From: Actinomadura rifamycini DSM 43936
Lineage (GTDB): Bacteria > Actinomycetota > Actinomycetes > Streptosporangiales > Streptosporangiaceae
Length of the DNA stretch: 64,000 nucleotides
NCBI RefSeq assembly: GCF_000425065.1
Contig: NZ_AULB01000003.1
Span: 310,001-374,000, forward strand
Direction of reading: 5' to 3'
Part shown: positions 28,500-38,150 of the stretch, one piece after another
Numbering within the stretch: position 1 is the first letter of the stretch
Layout of the letters: each line of letters opens with the position of its first letter
The notes under the pieces: model-generated
Databases searched by the model: none
The model's input: the letters and a program-made list of their open reading frames with translations, nothing else
What the model was told of the DNA's origin: nothing
Made by a program: the position numbers and the translations under genes

Positions 28500-29702
28500 G
28501 TGCCTCGCACCGCACGCGACGTCGTTTTCGTCGACGGCGTACGCACGCCGTTCGGCAAGGCCGGCCCCAAGGGCCTGTACGCGGAGACCCGGGCGGACGA
28601 CCTGGTCGTCCGCGCGATCCGCGAGCTGCTGCGCCGCAACCCGTCCCTCCCGCCGGAGCGGGTGGACGAGGTCGCGATCGCCGCCACCACCCAGACCGGC
28701 GACCAGGGCCTGACCATCGGGCGGTCCGCCGCCGTGCTGGCCGGACTGCCCAAGAGCGTCCCGGGCTACGCCATCGACCGGATGTGCGCGGGCGCGATGA
28801 CCGCCGTGACGACGTCCGGCGCGGGCATCTCGTTCGGCTCCTACGACGTCGCCATCGCGGGCGGCGTCGAGCACATGGGCCGGCACCCGATGGGCGAGGG
28901 CGTCGACCCGAACCCGCGGTTCCTCGCCGACAAGCTCGTCGACCCGTCCGCCCTGGTCATGGGCTCCACCGCGGAGAACCTGCACGACCGGTACCCGCAG
29001 ATCACCAAGGAGCGCGCGGACGCCTACGCCGTGCGCAGCCAGCGGAAGGTCGCCGCCGCGTACGAGGCCGGGAAGATCCAGCCGGACCTGGTGCCGACGG
29101 CCGTCCGGTCGGCGGAGCACGGCTGGGGCCTCGCGACGCAGGACGAGCCGCCGCGCCCCGGCACCACGATGGAGAGCCTCGCCGCGCTGAAGACGCCGTT
29201 CCGCGTGCACGGCAACGTGACGGCGGGCAACGCCGCCGGGCTGAACGACGGCGCGACCGCGTGCCTGCTGGCCGCCGAGGACGTCGCCCGCGAGCTGGGC
29301 CTCACGCCGAAGATGCGGCTCGTCGACTTCTCGTTCGCGGGCGTGGAGCCCGAGGTGATGGGCGTCGGGCCCGTCCCGGCGACCGAGCGGCTGCTGGCCC
29401 GCAACGCGATGACCATGGACGACATCGGCCTCATCGAGATCAACGAGGCGTTCGCCGTGCAGGTGCTCGCGTTCCTGGACCACTTCAAGATCGCCGACGA
29501 CGACCCGCGGGTGAACCCGTGGGGCGGCGCGATCGCGCTCGGCCACCCGCTGGCGTCGTCCGGCGTCCGCCTGATGAACCAGCTCGCGCGGCTGTTCGAG
29601 GAGCGGACGGACGTCCGCTACGGGCTGACCACGATGTGCGTGGGCATGGGCATGGGCGGGACCGTCCTCTGGGAGAACGCGAACTGGGAGGGCGCCAAGT
29701 GA
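28500..29702 (+). CDS. fadA: Acetyl-CoA acyltransferase (thiolase)
   Basis: Last step of beta-oxidation: thiolytic cleavage of 3-ketoacyl-CoA. 400 residues. The active-site Cys is in DRMCAGAMTA (near 96), the second in CVGMGMGG (near 380), with NEAFAV near 316 and GHPLASSG near 350. GTG 28500 follows GGGAGG by 9 bases. Overlaps fadB by GTGA, forming the usual fadAB unit. In streptomycetes this pair follows hemE-DUF3000-RNase D closely; here about 9 kb of other genes lie between. Confidence 0.95.
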   Translation: MPRTARDVVFVDGVRTPFGKAGPKGLYAETRADDLVVRAIRELLRRNPSLPPERVDEVAIAATTQTGDQGLTIGRSAAVLAGLPKSVPGYAIDRMCAGAMTAVTTSGAGISFGSYDVAIAGGVEHMGRHPMGEGVDPNPRFLADKLVDPSALVMGSTAENLHDRYPQITKERADAYAVRSQRKVAAAYEAGKIQPDLVPTAVRSAEHGWGLATQDEPPRPGTTMESLAALKTPFRVHGNVTAGNAAGLNDGATACLLAAEDVARELGLTPKMRLVDFSFAGVEPEVMGVGPVPATERLLARNAMTMDDIGLIEINEAFAVQVLAFLDHFKIADDDPRVNPWGGAIALGHPLASSGVRLMNQLARLFEERTDVRYGLTTMCVGMGMGGTVLWENANWEGAK

Positions 29703-31789
29703 GCGCGAACATCAAGGACATCTTCGCCGACGAGGTCGTCACGCACGCCCGCGTCCGCGACGTGGCGCTCCCGCACGGGGCGGGCACCCTCGCGCTGATC
29801 ACGCTCGACAACGGGCACGACCACACCAAGCCCAACACGTTCGGCCCGAACGGGCTCGCCGAACTGGACGCGGCGATCGACGCGGTCGCGGCCCGCGACG
29901 ACATCGCGGCGGTCGGCGTCACCGGCAAGCCGTTCATCTTCGCGGTCGGCGCCGACCTCAAGGGCGTGCCGCTCATCGGCAGCCGCGAGGACGCGCTGGC
30001 CATCGGCAAGCTGGGCCACGACGTGTTCCGGCGGCTCGGCGAACTGGACGTCCCGTCGTTCGCCTACTACAACGGCGCGGCGATGGGCGGCGGCGTCGAA
30101 GTCGGCCTGCACTGCACCTACCGGACGATTTCGGCGGGCGTCCCGGCGTTCGCGCTGCCGGAGGCGTTCCTCGGCCTGGTGCCGGGCTGGGGCGGCACCT
30201 ACCTGCTGCCGAACCTGATCGGCGCGGAGAAGGCGCTCAAGGTCGTCATCGACAACCCGCTCGCGCAGAACCGGATGCTGAAGGCGCGGCAGGCGTACGA
30301 GCTGGGCATCGCGGACGCGATCTTCGACTCGGCCGACTTCCTCGAGGAGTCGCTCACCTGGACGGCGCGGGTGCTGAAGGGCGACATCGTCGTCGACCGT
30401 CCCGCCGTCGACACCGGCAAGGCGTGGGACGACGCCATCGCGGCCGCCCGCTGGAACCTCGAGGGCAAGCTGCACGGCGCGGCGCCGTCGTTCACCCGGG
30501 CGCTCGACCTGGTCGCCGCCGCCAAGGACCGGACGCGCGACGAGGGCTTCGCCGCCGAGGACGAGGCGCTCGCCGACCTCATCATGAGCGACGAGCTGCG
30601 CGCCGGCCTGTACGCGTTCGACCTGACGCAGAAGCGCGCGAAGCGGCCCGCCGGGGCGCCCGACAAGGCGCTCGCCCGCCCCGTCACCAAGGTCGGCGTC
30701 GTCGGCGCCGGACTGATGGCCTCGCAGCTCGCGCTGCTGTTCGCGCGCCGCCTGGAGGTCCCGGTCGTCCTGACCGACCTCGACCGGGAGCGCCTGGACA
30801 AGGGCGTCGCGTACGCGCACGGGGAGATCGACAAGCTGCTCGGCAAGGGCCGCGTCTCCCCCGACCAGGCCAACCGCCTCAAGGCGCTGATCACCGGGTC
30901 GCTCACCAAGGACGCCTTCGCCGACGCCGACTTCGTCATCGAGGCGGTGTTCGAGGAGATGTCGGTCAAGCAGAAGGTGTTCGCCGAGCTGGAGGACCAC
31001 GTGTCCCCCGACTGCGTGCTCGCGACCAACACCTCCTCGCTGTCGGTGACGGAGATGGCGTCGAAGCTGCGGCACCCGGAGCGGGTCGTCGGCTTCCACT
31101 TCTTCAACCCGGTCGCCGTCCTGCCGCTGCTGGAGATCGTCCGGGGCGACCGGACGGACGACGCCGCGCTCGCCACCGCGTTCGCCACCGGCAAGAAGCT
31201 CAAGAAGTCGTGCGTGCTGGTGAAGGACGCCCCGGCGTTCGTCGTCAACCGCGTCCTGCTGCGGCTGCTCGCGGAGATCGTCCGGGCCGTCGACGAGGGC
31301 ACCCCGATCGAGACCGCCGAGCGGGCCGCCGCGCCGCTCGGGCTGCCGATGCCGCCGTTCGTCCTGATGGGGCTGGTCGGCCCGGCCATCGCGCTGCACG
31401 TCAACGAGACGCTGCACGGCGCGTTCCCGGACCGGTTCCCGCTCTCGGAGAACCTCGCGAAGATGGTCGCGGCCGGCAAGTCCGGCGTGTACCGGCCGGA
31501 CTTCACGCTCGACCCCGAGGTCGTGGAGATCTTCGCGGGCGGCACGTCGCCGTCCACCGAGGAGCAGGTCCTCGCCCGGGCGCTGGACGCGCTCGCCGAC
31601 GAGATCCGGATCATGCTGGACGAGGGCGTCGTCGCGGCGCCCGAGGACATCGACCTGTGCATGATCCTCGGCGCGGGCTGGCCGTTCCACCTCGGCGGCA
31701 TCACCCCGTACCTGGACCGCGCGGGCGTCTCCGAGCGCGTCACCGGGCGCCGGTTCCTCGAGCCGGGCACGGCCTCGCTGCCCCGCTGA
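29699..31789 (+). CDS. fadB: Multifunctional enoyl-CoA hydratase/3-hydroxyacyl-CoA dehydrogenase
   Basis: Trifunctional beta-oxidation alpha-subunit, 696 residues from GTG 29699. N-terminal crotonase domain with FIFAVGADLKGVPL and YYNGAAMGGGVEVGLHC (oxyanion hole). The NAD-binding domain starts VGVVGAGLMASQLALLFAR near 332, then NTSSLSVTEMASKL and HFFNPVAVLPLLEIVRG. The C-terminal 3HCDH domains are intact. Works with fadA in the cytosol. Ends at an intrinsic terminator. Confidence 0.95.
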   Translation: MSANIKDIFADEVVTHARVRDVALPHGAGTLALITLDNGHDHTKPNTFGPNGLAELDAAIDAVAARDDIAAVGVTGKPFIFAVGADLKGVPLIGSREDALAIGKLGHDVFRRLGELDVPSFAYYNGAAMGGGVEVGLHCTYRTISAGVPAFALPEAFLGLVPGWGGTYLLPNLIGAEKALKVVIDNPLAQNRMLKARQAYELGIADAIFDSADFLEESLTWTARVLKGDIVVDRPAVDTGKAWDDAIAAARWNLEGKLHGAAPSFTRALDLVAAAKDRTRDEGFAAEDEALADLIMSDELRAGLYAFDLTQKRAKRPAGAPDKALARPVTKVGVVGAGLMASQLALLFARRLEVPVVLTDLDRERLDKGVAYAHGEIDKLLGKGRVSPDQANRLKALITGSLTKDAFADADFVIEAVFEEMSVKQKVFAELEDHVSPDCVLATNTSSLSVTEMASKLRHPERVVGFHFFNPVAVLPLLEIVRGDRTDDAALATAFATGKKLKKSCVLVKDAPAFVVNRVLLRLLAEIVRAVDEGTPIETAERAAAPLGLPMPPFVLMGLVGPAIALHVNETLHGAFPDRFPLSENLAKMVAAGKSGVYRPDFTLDPEVVEIFAGGTSPSTEEQVLARALDALADEIRIMLDEGVVAAPEDIDLCMILGAGWPFHLGGITPYLDRAGVSERVTGRRFLEPGTASLPR

Positions 31790-31794
31790 CCCGG

Positions 31795-31829
31795 AAGAGG
31801 CGTCCCGAACACGCTTCGGGACGCCTCTT
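31795..31829 (+). terminator. Intrinsic terminator of fadAB
   Basis: A 15-bp perfect stem, AAGAGGCGTCCCGAA (31795-31809), loop CACGC, then TTCGGGACGCCTCTT (31815-31829), followed by TTCCC. One of the clearest terminators in the window. Confidence 0.9.
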
Positions 31830-31937
31830 TCCCGGCATTCCGCCACGTCACGGGCATTCCCCGGTTTCGGCTGATCATAATTCGCGATCGAGCGGGCATA
31901 GCCCCGGCGACGGTCGGACCGCCCCGGGGAGCCGAGC

Positions 31938-33419
31938 ATGAACCTGCTGCGCAAGAAATCGGTCGAGCAGTCGATCCGCGACACCGAGGATCCGGAGCAC
32001 AGCCTCCGGCGGGGCCTGTCGGCCCTCGACCTCGTCGTGTTCGGCGTCGGCGTCATCATCGGCACCGGCATCTTCGTGCTCACCGGCGTCGTCGCCCGCA
32101 ACAACGCCGGCCCCGCGGTCGCGCTCTCCTTCATCTTCGCCGCCGTCGTCTGCGGCCTCGCCGCGCTCTGCTACGCCGAGTTCTCCTCGACCGTCCCGGT
32201 CGCCGGCTCCGCCTACACGTTCTCCTACGCCACCCTCGGCGAGTTCCCCGCGTGGATCATCGGCTGGGACCTCATCCTCGAACTGACGCTCGCCGCCGCC
32301 GTCGTCTCCGTCGGCTGGTCCGGCTACTTCGCGTCCCTGCTCGGCGACGCGGGCGTCGACATCCCCGAGTCGATCGCCGCGCCGCCGGGCGAGGGCGGCG
32401 TCGTCAACGTCCCCGCCATCGCGCTCGTCCTCGCCGTCACCGTGCTGCTCGTCCTCGGCATCAAGGTGTCGTCGCGGGTCAACGCCGTGGTCGTCGCCAT
32501 CAAGGTCACGATCGTCCTGCTGGTCATCTTCGCCGGGCTGTTCTACATCAAGGGCGACAACTACGACCCGTTCATCCCGCCGTCGGAGTCGTCCCCCGAA
32601 GTGTCCGGCGCCGACGCGCCGCTGATGCAGGTGATCTTCGGCATCACCCCGGTCAACTTCGGCTGGCTCGGCATCTTCTCCGCCATCGCCGTCGTCTTCT
32701 TCGCCTACATCGGCTTCGACATCGTCGCGACCACCGCCGAGGAGGCCCGCCGCCCCCAGCGGGACCTGCCGATCGGGCTGATCGGGTCCCTCGTCATCAC
32801 GGCGATCCTGTACGCGGCCGTCTCCGCCGTCGTCGTCGGCATGCAGAACTACAAGGAACTGCACGTCGACGCGCCGCTGTCCGACGCGTTCGCGCAGAAC
32901 GGCGCGACCGCCTACGCCACGATCATCAACATCGGCGCGGTCGTCGGGCTCACGTCCGTCGTGCTCATCCTCCTGCTCGGGCAGAGCCGCGTGTTCTTCT
33001 CGATGAGCCGCGACGGCCTGCTGCCCCCGTTCCTGTCCAGCGTGCACCCGCGCTACAAGACGCCGTACCGCTCGACGATCCTGATGGGCGTCGTCGCCGC
33101 CGTCATCGCCGGGTTCATCCCGCTCACCGAACTCGCGACGCTCGTCAACATCGGGACCCTGTTCGCGTTCGTCGTCGTCTCGCTGAGCGTCCCGATCCTG
33201 CGCCGCACCCGGCCCGACCTGCCGCGCGCCTTCCGGACGCCGCTCGTCCCGCTCGTCCCGATCCTGTCGGTGATCGCCTGCCTGTTCGTGATGATCAACC
33301 TGCCGCTGGAGACCTGGTACCGGTTCCTGGCGTGGATGGCGATCGGCCTCGTCGTCTACTTCCTCTACGGCCGCAAGCACAGCCGCCTCGGTAAAAACCC
33401 AGCCGAACCGGTCAAGTGA
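31938..33419 (+). CDS. APC-family amino acid permease
   Basis: Integral membrane amino-acid/proton symporter, 493 residues, about 12 hydrophobic helices. Typical family elements are VVFGVGVIIGTGIFVLTG (helix 1), AALCYAEFSSTVPVAGSAYTFSY (helix 2/3) and FFAYIGFDIVATTAEEARRPQRDLP (helix 6). The last two are closest to the cationic amino-acid (CAT/YfnA) group, so lysine or arginine are likely substrates. ATG 31938 with GGGAG 8-12 bases upstream. It is 18 bases upstream of the fprA region with a dyad between. Confidence 0.9.
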   Translation: MNLLRKKSVEQSIRDTEDPEHSLRRGLSALDLVVFGVGVIIGTGIFVLTGVVARNNAGPAVALSFIFAAVVCGLAALCYAEFSSTVPVAGSAYTFSYATLGEFPAWIIGWDLILELTLAAAVVSVGWSGYFASLLGDAGVDIPESIAAPPGEGGVVNVPAIALVLAVTVLLVLGIKVSSRVNAVVVAIKVTIVLLVIFAGLFYIKGDNYDPFIPPSESSPEVSGADAPLMQVIFGITPVNFGWLGIFSAIAVVFFAYIGFDIVATTAEEARRPQRDLPIGLIGSLVITAILYAAVSAVVVGMQNYKELHVDAPLSDAFAQNGATAYATIINIGAVVGLTSVVLILLLGQSRVFFSMSRDGLLPPFLSSVHPRYKTPYRSTILMGVVAAVIAGFIPLTELATLVNIGTLFAFVVVSLSVPILRRTRPDLPRAFRTPLVPLVPILSVIACLFVMINLPLETWYRFLAWMAIGLVVYFLYGRKHSRLGKNPAEPVK

Positions 33420-33420
33420 C

Positions 33421-33450
33421 CCGTCTCACGGTGTTCAATGAATGAGACGG
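33421..33450 (+). promoter_or_regulatory. Dyad between permease and fprA
   Basis: CCGTCTCA (33421-33428) and TGAGACGG (33443-33450) are perfect 8-bp arms 14 bases apart, starting 2 bases after the permease stop. It could be an operator for fprA or a weak terminator. It overlaps an upstream in-frame ATG at 33438, one reason to prefer the later fprA start. Confidence 0.4.
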
Positions 33451-33467
33451 TGTGCACAATGGCCCGC

Positions 33468-34823
33468 ATGGCTTCCCCTGTGCGAGTCGCGGTGATCGGA
33501 TCCGGCCCCGCGGGCATCTACGCCGCCGAGGCCCTGGTGAAACAGGCCGACGGCGACGTCCGGGTCGACGTGTTCGACCGCCTGCCGACGCCCTACGGGC
33601 TCGTCCGCTACGGGGTCGCCCCCGACCACACGTCCATCAAGGCGATCGCGAACTACCTGCAGCGGGTGCTGGAGAACCCCGCCGTCCGGTTCTTCGGCTG
33701 CGTCGAGCTGGGCCGCGACATCACCCGCGCCGACCTGCTCGGCTGCTACGACGCCGTCGTCTACGCGACCGGCGCGATGGTCGACCGCCAGCTGCGGATC
33801 CCCGGCGAGGACCTGCCCGGCAGCGTCGCCGCCACCGACTTCGTCAACTGGTACTGCGGGCACCCCGACGCCGCCGACCACGCGTTCGACCTGTCCGTCG
33901 AGGAGGTCGCGGTCATCGGCGTCGGGAACGTCGCCGTCGACGTCGTCCGCATCCTCGCCAAGACGTCGGACGAACTCCGCGCGACCGACGTGCCCGAGCA
34001 CGTCATCGAGGCCCTGTCCCGCAGCCGCGTCCGCCGCGTCCACATGATCGGCCGGCGGGGCCCGGCGCAGGCGAAGTTCACCACGAAGGAGGCGCGCGAG
34101 CTCGGCGAGCTCGCCAACGCCGGCATCCACGTCGACCCCGCCGACATGGAGCTCGACCCCGCGAGCGCCGAACTCGCCGAGACCGACCGCAAGGTGCGCG
34201 GCAACATCAAGGTGCTCGACGCGTGGACGGCCGAGCCGCCGGCCCGCCCCCGCCGCATCGACGTCCGGTTCTGGCGCGCCCCCGTCGAGATCCTCGGCAC
34301 CGACCGCGTCGAGGGCCTCCGGCTCGAGCGGACCCACCTGGACGAGAACGGCCGCGTCACCGGGACGGGCGAGCACGAGACGCTCCCCGTCGGGATGGTG
34401 CTGCGCTCGGTCGGCTACCAGAGCGTCCCGCTGGACGGCGTCCCGTTCGACGAACGCTCCTTCGTCGTCCCCAACGAGGGCGGCCGGATCATCGGCCCGG
34501 ACGGCGCGCGGGTCCCCCGCGAGTACGTCACCGGCTGGATCAAGCGCGGCCCGAGCGGCGTCGTCGGCACGAACAAGTCCGACGCCGCCGAGACCGTCCG
34601 CAACCTCCTCGCCGACCTGCCCGCCGACCGCACCGCGCCCGAGCACACCGTCGAGGAGCTCCTCGAGTCCCGCGGGCTGCCCGTCGTCACGTACGCCGAC
34701 TGGCTCAATCTGGACGCCGCCGAAATCGCCCTCGCCCGAAGCCTCGACCGCGGCGACCGGGTGAAACTCGGCCGCTGGGAGGCGATGACGACCGCCTGCC
34801 GCAACAAACCGTCCGCCGGGTAG
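33468..34823 (+). CDS. fprA: Ferredoxin-NADP+ reductase, FprA type
   Basis: FAD/NADP(H) enzyme that passes electrons to ferredoxin, as needed by cytochrome P450s and other ferredoxin-using enzymes. 451 residues from ATG 33468 (MASPVRVAVIGSGPAG). FAD motif GSGPAGIYAAEAL; LPTPYGLVRYGVAPDH and TGAMVDRQLRIPGEDLPG typical of adrenodoxin-reductase-like FprA; NADP motif GVGNVAVDVVRIL; C-terminal WIKRGPSGVVGTNKSDA. ATGs at 33438 and 33459 are alternatives. No ferredoxin adjacent. Confidence 0.93.
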   Translation: MASPVRVAVIGSGPAGIYAAEALVKQADGDVRVDVFDRLPTPYGLVRYGVAPDHTSIKAIANYLQRVLENPAVRFFGCVELGRDITRADLLGCYDAVVYATGAMVDRQLRIPGEDLPGSVAATDFVNWYCGHPDAADHAFDLSVEEVAVIGVGNVAVDVVRILAKTSDELRATDVPEHVIEALSRSRVRRVHMIGRRGPAQAKFTTKEARELGELANAGIHVDPADMELDPASAELAETDRKVRGNIKVLDAWTAEPPARPRRIDVRFWRAPVEILGTDRVEGLRLERTHLDENGRVTGTGEHETLPVGMVLRSVGYQSVPLDGVPFDERSFVVPNEGGRIIGPDGARVPREYVTGWIKRGPSGVVGTNKSDAAETVRNLLADLPADRTAPEHTVEELLESRGLPVVTYADWLNLDAAEIALARSLDRGDRVKLGRWEAMTTACRNKPSAG

Positions 34824-34859
34824 TGACGGGAGAGTGACGGGGGCGCTACGGTGCCGCCT

Positions 34860-35225
34860 GTGACCGGCGGTCCAGAACTGTACGGGTTCCCCCCACCCGA
34901 GTCTGTGCCCGACCTCGGGTGGCTAGGTCCCGACTACGTGTCCGTACTCGTGCATGACCTGACGCGAGGGCTCCTCCGCCAGGATCCCCGCACGTCCGTG
35001 ATGGGCGTCCGCTGCGAGGGCGCCCCCGACCTGCGTCCGGCGGTGGACCACGCGGGCGTCATCCGCGCCCACGACGCCTGCTTCCCGCTCCAGGTCTACG
35101 TCCAGGACGGCGCCGGCCGCCTCTGGGTCTTACGCGGCCGCTGGACGTACGCGGGCCGCGAGCTGGGCACCGCGGCCGCGTCCGTCCGCCACTTCTGGCA
35201 ACTCCACTCCGCCGAAGGCGGCTGA
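34860..35225 (+). CDS. Conserved hypothetical protein, NTF2/PH-like size
   Basis: 121 residues from GTG 34860, VTGGPELYGFPPPES. TACGGT (34847-34852) is 7 bases ahead, suggesting a leaderless message and favouring this start over GTG 34851. The body reads VHDLTRGLLRQDPRTSVMGVRCEG, then FPLQVYVQDGAGRLWVLRG and a C-terminal helix ASVRHFWQLHSA. No signal, no catalytic motif; family unknown to me. Downstream is the palindromic repeat array. Confidence 0.6.
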   Translation: MTGGPELYGFPPPESVPDLGWLGPDYVSVLVHDLTRGLLRQDPRTSVMGVRCEGAPDLRPAVDHAGVIRAHDACFPLQVYVQDGAGRLWVLRGRWTYAGRELGTAAASVRHFWQLHSAEGG

Positions 35226-35235
35226 CCCCACCCCA

Positions 35236-35837
35236 AGCGCGACCGCAGGACGCCCCCGTCCGAAGGCCGCACAACACTCAACGCGGAAGACACCGCCCCA
35301 AGCACGACCGGAAGGCGCCCCGCCCGGAGGCCGCGCGACACCGTCCCGAACTCGCACAGAACCGCCCCCCCTCGACGCGGAGCACATCTCCCCCGCAATG
35401 CACACGGCACCGACGGCGAACCCGCCCCCGGACGGCACCACCCACCAGCACGACCGCAGAGCGCCCGGCGCCCGAAGGCCCGCACGACCCGCACGGACCG
35501 ACGGCACCCCCACCAGCGCGGCCGCAGGGCGCCCCGCGCCCGGAGGCCGCGCAACCCATCCCGAACCCGCACAGCACCGGCGGCACACCCGACGCGCAGC
35601 ACGCACCCCAGCGCGGCCGCAGGGCGCCCAGCGCCCGGAGACCGCGCAACGGTGTCCCGGGCCCGGACGGGGCGGCGGCACACGCGACGCGGGACGCACC
35701 CCGGCACGGCCGTAGGGCGCCCGGCGCCCGGAGGGCACGCAGCGGTGTCCCGGGCCCGGACGGGGGCGGGCGGCACACGCGAAACGGGGGCGCTCCCCCG
35801 GCGCGGCCGTAGGGCGCCCGGCGCCCGGAGGGCGCGC
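35236..35837. repeat. Array of seven imperfect palindromic repeats
   Basis: The 640-bp gap between the convergent gene ending at 35225 and dxs holds seven copies of a roughly 38-bp unit beginning near 35236, 35301, 35447, 35515, 35610, 35703 and 35800; the last three are spaced about 95 bases. The best copy (35516-35552) has nested perfect arms: GCGCGGCC with GGCCGCGC, and GGGCGC with GCGCCC, symmetric 3-base bulges and a 3-base loop. Repeat 1 has GGACG paired with CGTCC, a compensatory change. No convincing gene is seen in the gap; the spacers are C/A-rich on the plus strand. Confidence 0.8.
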
Positions 35838-35865
35838 TACGTCGGCCGGGGCCCCGGCCCGGGGG

Positions 35866-37785
35866 TCAGTCGGTGGTGGGGGCGGGTTCGTGGTCCTCCA
35901 GGGAGGAGAGGCGGGCGACCGACTCGGTGATGTCGCGGGCGAGGGACTGGGGGGTGAGGCCGATGTCGGCGAGGATCTCGTTGCGGGACGCGTGGTCGAG
36001 GAACTCCTGGGGGATGCCGAACGTGCGGAGGGGCACGTCGACCTCGGCGTCGCGGAGGAGGCGGGCGACGGCGTCGCCGACGGCGCCGGTACGGCCGTTG
36101 TCCTCGGCGACGGCGACGAGCGCGTGGTCGCGGGCGAGGTCGAGCAGGGCGGGGTCGAGGGGCTTGACCCAGCGGGGGTCGACGACCGTGACGCCGATGC
36201 CCTGCGCGGCGATGAGGTTCGCGGCCTCCACCGCGGGGGTGGCCATCGAGCCGACGGCGACGAGGAGGACGCGGGTGCCGTTGGAGCCGTCGTGGCGGGC
36301 GAGGACGTCCATGTCGCCGGCCTTGTCGACGGCTTCGATGTCGTCGGCGGCGGGGCCCTTCGGGTAGCGGATCGCGGTGGGGCCGTCTGTGACGGCGACG
36401 CACTCGCGGAGGAGTTCGCGGAGGCGCGCGCCGTCGCGGGGGACGGCCATGCGCAGGCCCGGGACGATCTGGAGGATCGACATGTCCCACATGCCGTTGT
36501 GGCTGGCGCCGTCGTCGCCGGTGACGCCGGACCGGTCCAACGCGAACGTGACGGGCTGCCGGTGCAGCGCGGTGTCCATCAGGACCTGGTCGAACGCGCG
36601 GTTGAGGAACGTGGCGTACACGGCGACGACCGGGTGGAGGCCGCCCATGGCGAGGCCCGTCGCGGACGTCACGGCGTGCTGCTCGGCGATCCCGACGTCG
36701 TAGACGCGGTCGGGGAACGCCTCGGCGAACGGCGCGAGGCCCGTCGGGTACAGCATCGCGGCGGTGATGGCGACGACGTCGCGGCGCTCGCGGCCGATCG
36801 CGACCATCTCCTCGCCGAACACCTTGGTCCAGGCGGTGCCGCCCTTCTTGGGGAGGAACTTGCCGGTCTCGGGGTCGAACGCCCCGCCGCCGTGCATGCA
36901 GTCCTCGGTGTCGTTCTCGGCGGGCGCGTAGCCGCGGCCCTTGGTGGTGATGCAGTGCACGATGACCGGGCGGCCGAAGCCGCGGGCGCGGCGGAGCGCC
37001 TTCTCGACGGCGTCCTCGTCGTGCCCGTCGATGGGGCCGACGTACTTCATGCCGAGGTCCTCGAACATGGCCTGCGGCTGCAGGACGTCCTTGAGGCCCT
37101 TCTTGATGCCGTGCAGCGTCTCGTAGGCCATGGAGCCGACGACGGGCGCGCGGGGCACGGTCTTCTTGATGAGGTCGAGCGCCTGCTCGTAGCCCTGCGT
37201 GACGCGCAGGTCGGCGAGGTGCCCGGCGAGGCCGCCGATGGTGGGCGAGTAGGAGCGGCCGTTGTCGTTGACGACGATGATGACCGGGCGGTCGGCGGCG
37301 CCGGCGATGTTGTTGAGCGCCTCCCAGCACATGCCGCCGGTGAGGGCGCCGTCGCCGACGACGGCGACGACCGCGCGGTCGTCCTCGCCGCGGAGCTGGA
37401 ACGCCTTGGCGAACCCGTCGGCGTACGACAGGGCGGTGGAGGCGTGGGAGTTCTCGATGATGTCGTGCTCGGACTCGGCGGCGCTCGGGTAGCCGGAGAG
37501 GCCGCCGCGGCGGCGGAGCTTCTCGAAGTCGTGCCGGCCGGTGAGCAGCTTGTGGACGTAGGCCTGGTGGCCCGTGTCGAAGAGAATTTTGTCTTTGGGC
37601 GACTCGAAGACCCGGTGCAGCGCGATCGTCAGTTCGACGGCGCCGAGGTTCGGACCCAGGTGACCGCCGGTCTTGGACACCGCGTGGACGAGGAACTCGC
37701 GGATCTCCTCCGCGAGCCGAGACAGCTGAGCGGCGTCCAGTCGCTTGAGGTCGTCGGGGTCCTTGATCGACTCCAGCAGGCTCAC
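35866..37785 (-). CDS. dxs: 1-deoxy-D-xylulose-5-phosphate synthase
   Basis: First step of the MEP isoprenoid pathway: joins pyruvate and glyceraldehyde-3-phosphate using thiamine diphosphate. 639 residues. [19 protein letters not shown] and [11 protein letters not shown] near the N-terminus, ThDP/Mg motif [18 protein letters not shown], the transketolase-like [27 protein letters not shown], and C-terminal [14 protein letters not shown] are all present. GTG 37783-37785 follows AGGAG by 10 bases. idi, also for isoprenoids, lies on the other side of the TnpB element, on the opposite strand. Confidence 0.96.
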   Translation of the reverse strand: MSLLESIKDPDDLKRLDAAQLSRLAEEIREFLVHAVSKTGGHLGPNLGAVELTIALHRVFESPKDKILFDTGHQAYVHKLLTGRHDFEKLRRRGGLSGYPSAAESEHDIIENSHASTALSYADGFAKAFQLRGEDDRAVVAVVGDGALTGGMCWEALNNIAGAADRPVIIVVNDNGRSYSPTIGGLAGHLADLRVTQGYEQALDLIKKTVPRAPVVGSMAYETLHGIKKGLKDVLQPQAMFEDLGMKYVGPIDGHDEDAVEKALRRARGFGRPVIVHCITTKGRGYAPAENDTEDCMHGGGAFDPETGKFLPKKGGTAWTKVFGEEMVAIGRERRDVVAITAAMLYPTGLAPFAEAFPDRVYDVGIAEQHAVTSATGLAMGGLHPVVAVYATFLNRAFDQVLMDTALHRQPVTFALDRSGVTGDDGASHNGMWDMSILQIVPGLRMAVPRDGARLRELLRECVAVTDGPTAIRYPKGPAADDIEAVDKAGDMDVLARHDGSNGTRVLLVAVGSMATPAVEAANLIAAQGIGVTVVDPRWVKPLDPALLDLARDHALVAVAEDNGRTGAVGDAVARLLRDAEVDVPLRTFGIPQEFLDHASRNEILADIGLTPQSLARDITESVARLSSLEDHEPAPTTD

Positions 37786-37899
37786 GCGATTTCAACTCCT
37801 CATGGGGGACGACGGGCTCCCCTGGCTCGAACCGTTCCGAGTCTAATCCCGGTTCGATCGTGACATGCCGGAGGGAGTCTCCCCCGCGGGTGCGAAACC

Positions 37900-37916
37900 G
37901 CTCACCAAAGGTGAGC
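37900..37916. promoter_or_regulatory. Palindrome upstream of dxs
   Basis: GCTCACC (37900-37906), AAA, GGTGAGC (37910-37916): perfect 7-bp arms, 115 bases before the dxs start and 250 before the TnpB frame. Either a dxs operator or an end structure of the TnpB element. The rest of 37786-38150 (365 bases) holds no other gene that I can support; composition turns more AT-rich near 38000. Confidence 0.45.
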
Positions 37917-38150
37917 TCCCCGAGGCGAACGGCCTATCCGCGTGGGGGGGACGGCGTCTGCCCCACCTGCCGCACTCTTCCGCAACGTCCGACAACGATC
38001 CTCACAGCTCGATTGCACGTTCGAATTCGACCACCTAAAGTATCCATCATGTCGCAGTGCGTTAGGACTGGAAGGAACGGCCGGGCAGCGGCCGAGCCCC
38101 CCGCCCGACCTGACGGCCTGACGGTCTACCGGTCGACGGGTCGGCCTCAC

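Noticed and set aside
35278..35778. Proline/arginine-rich frames on the minus strand across the repeat array
   Set aside because: They are translations of the palindromic repeats in several frames; no start signal and no domain.
35236..35837. CRISPR array
   Set aside because: Units are degenerate, irregularly spaced and self-complementary, spacers vary from about 30 to over 100 bases, and no cas gene is present.
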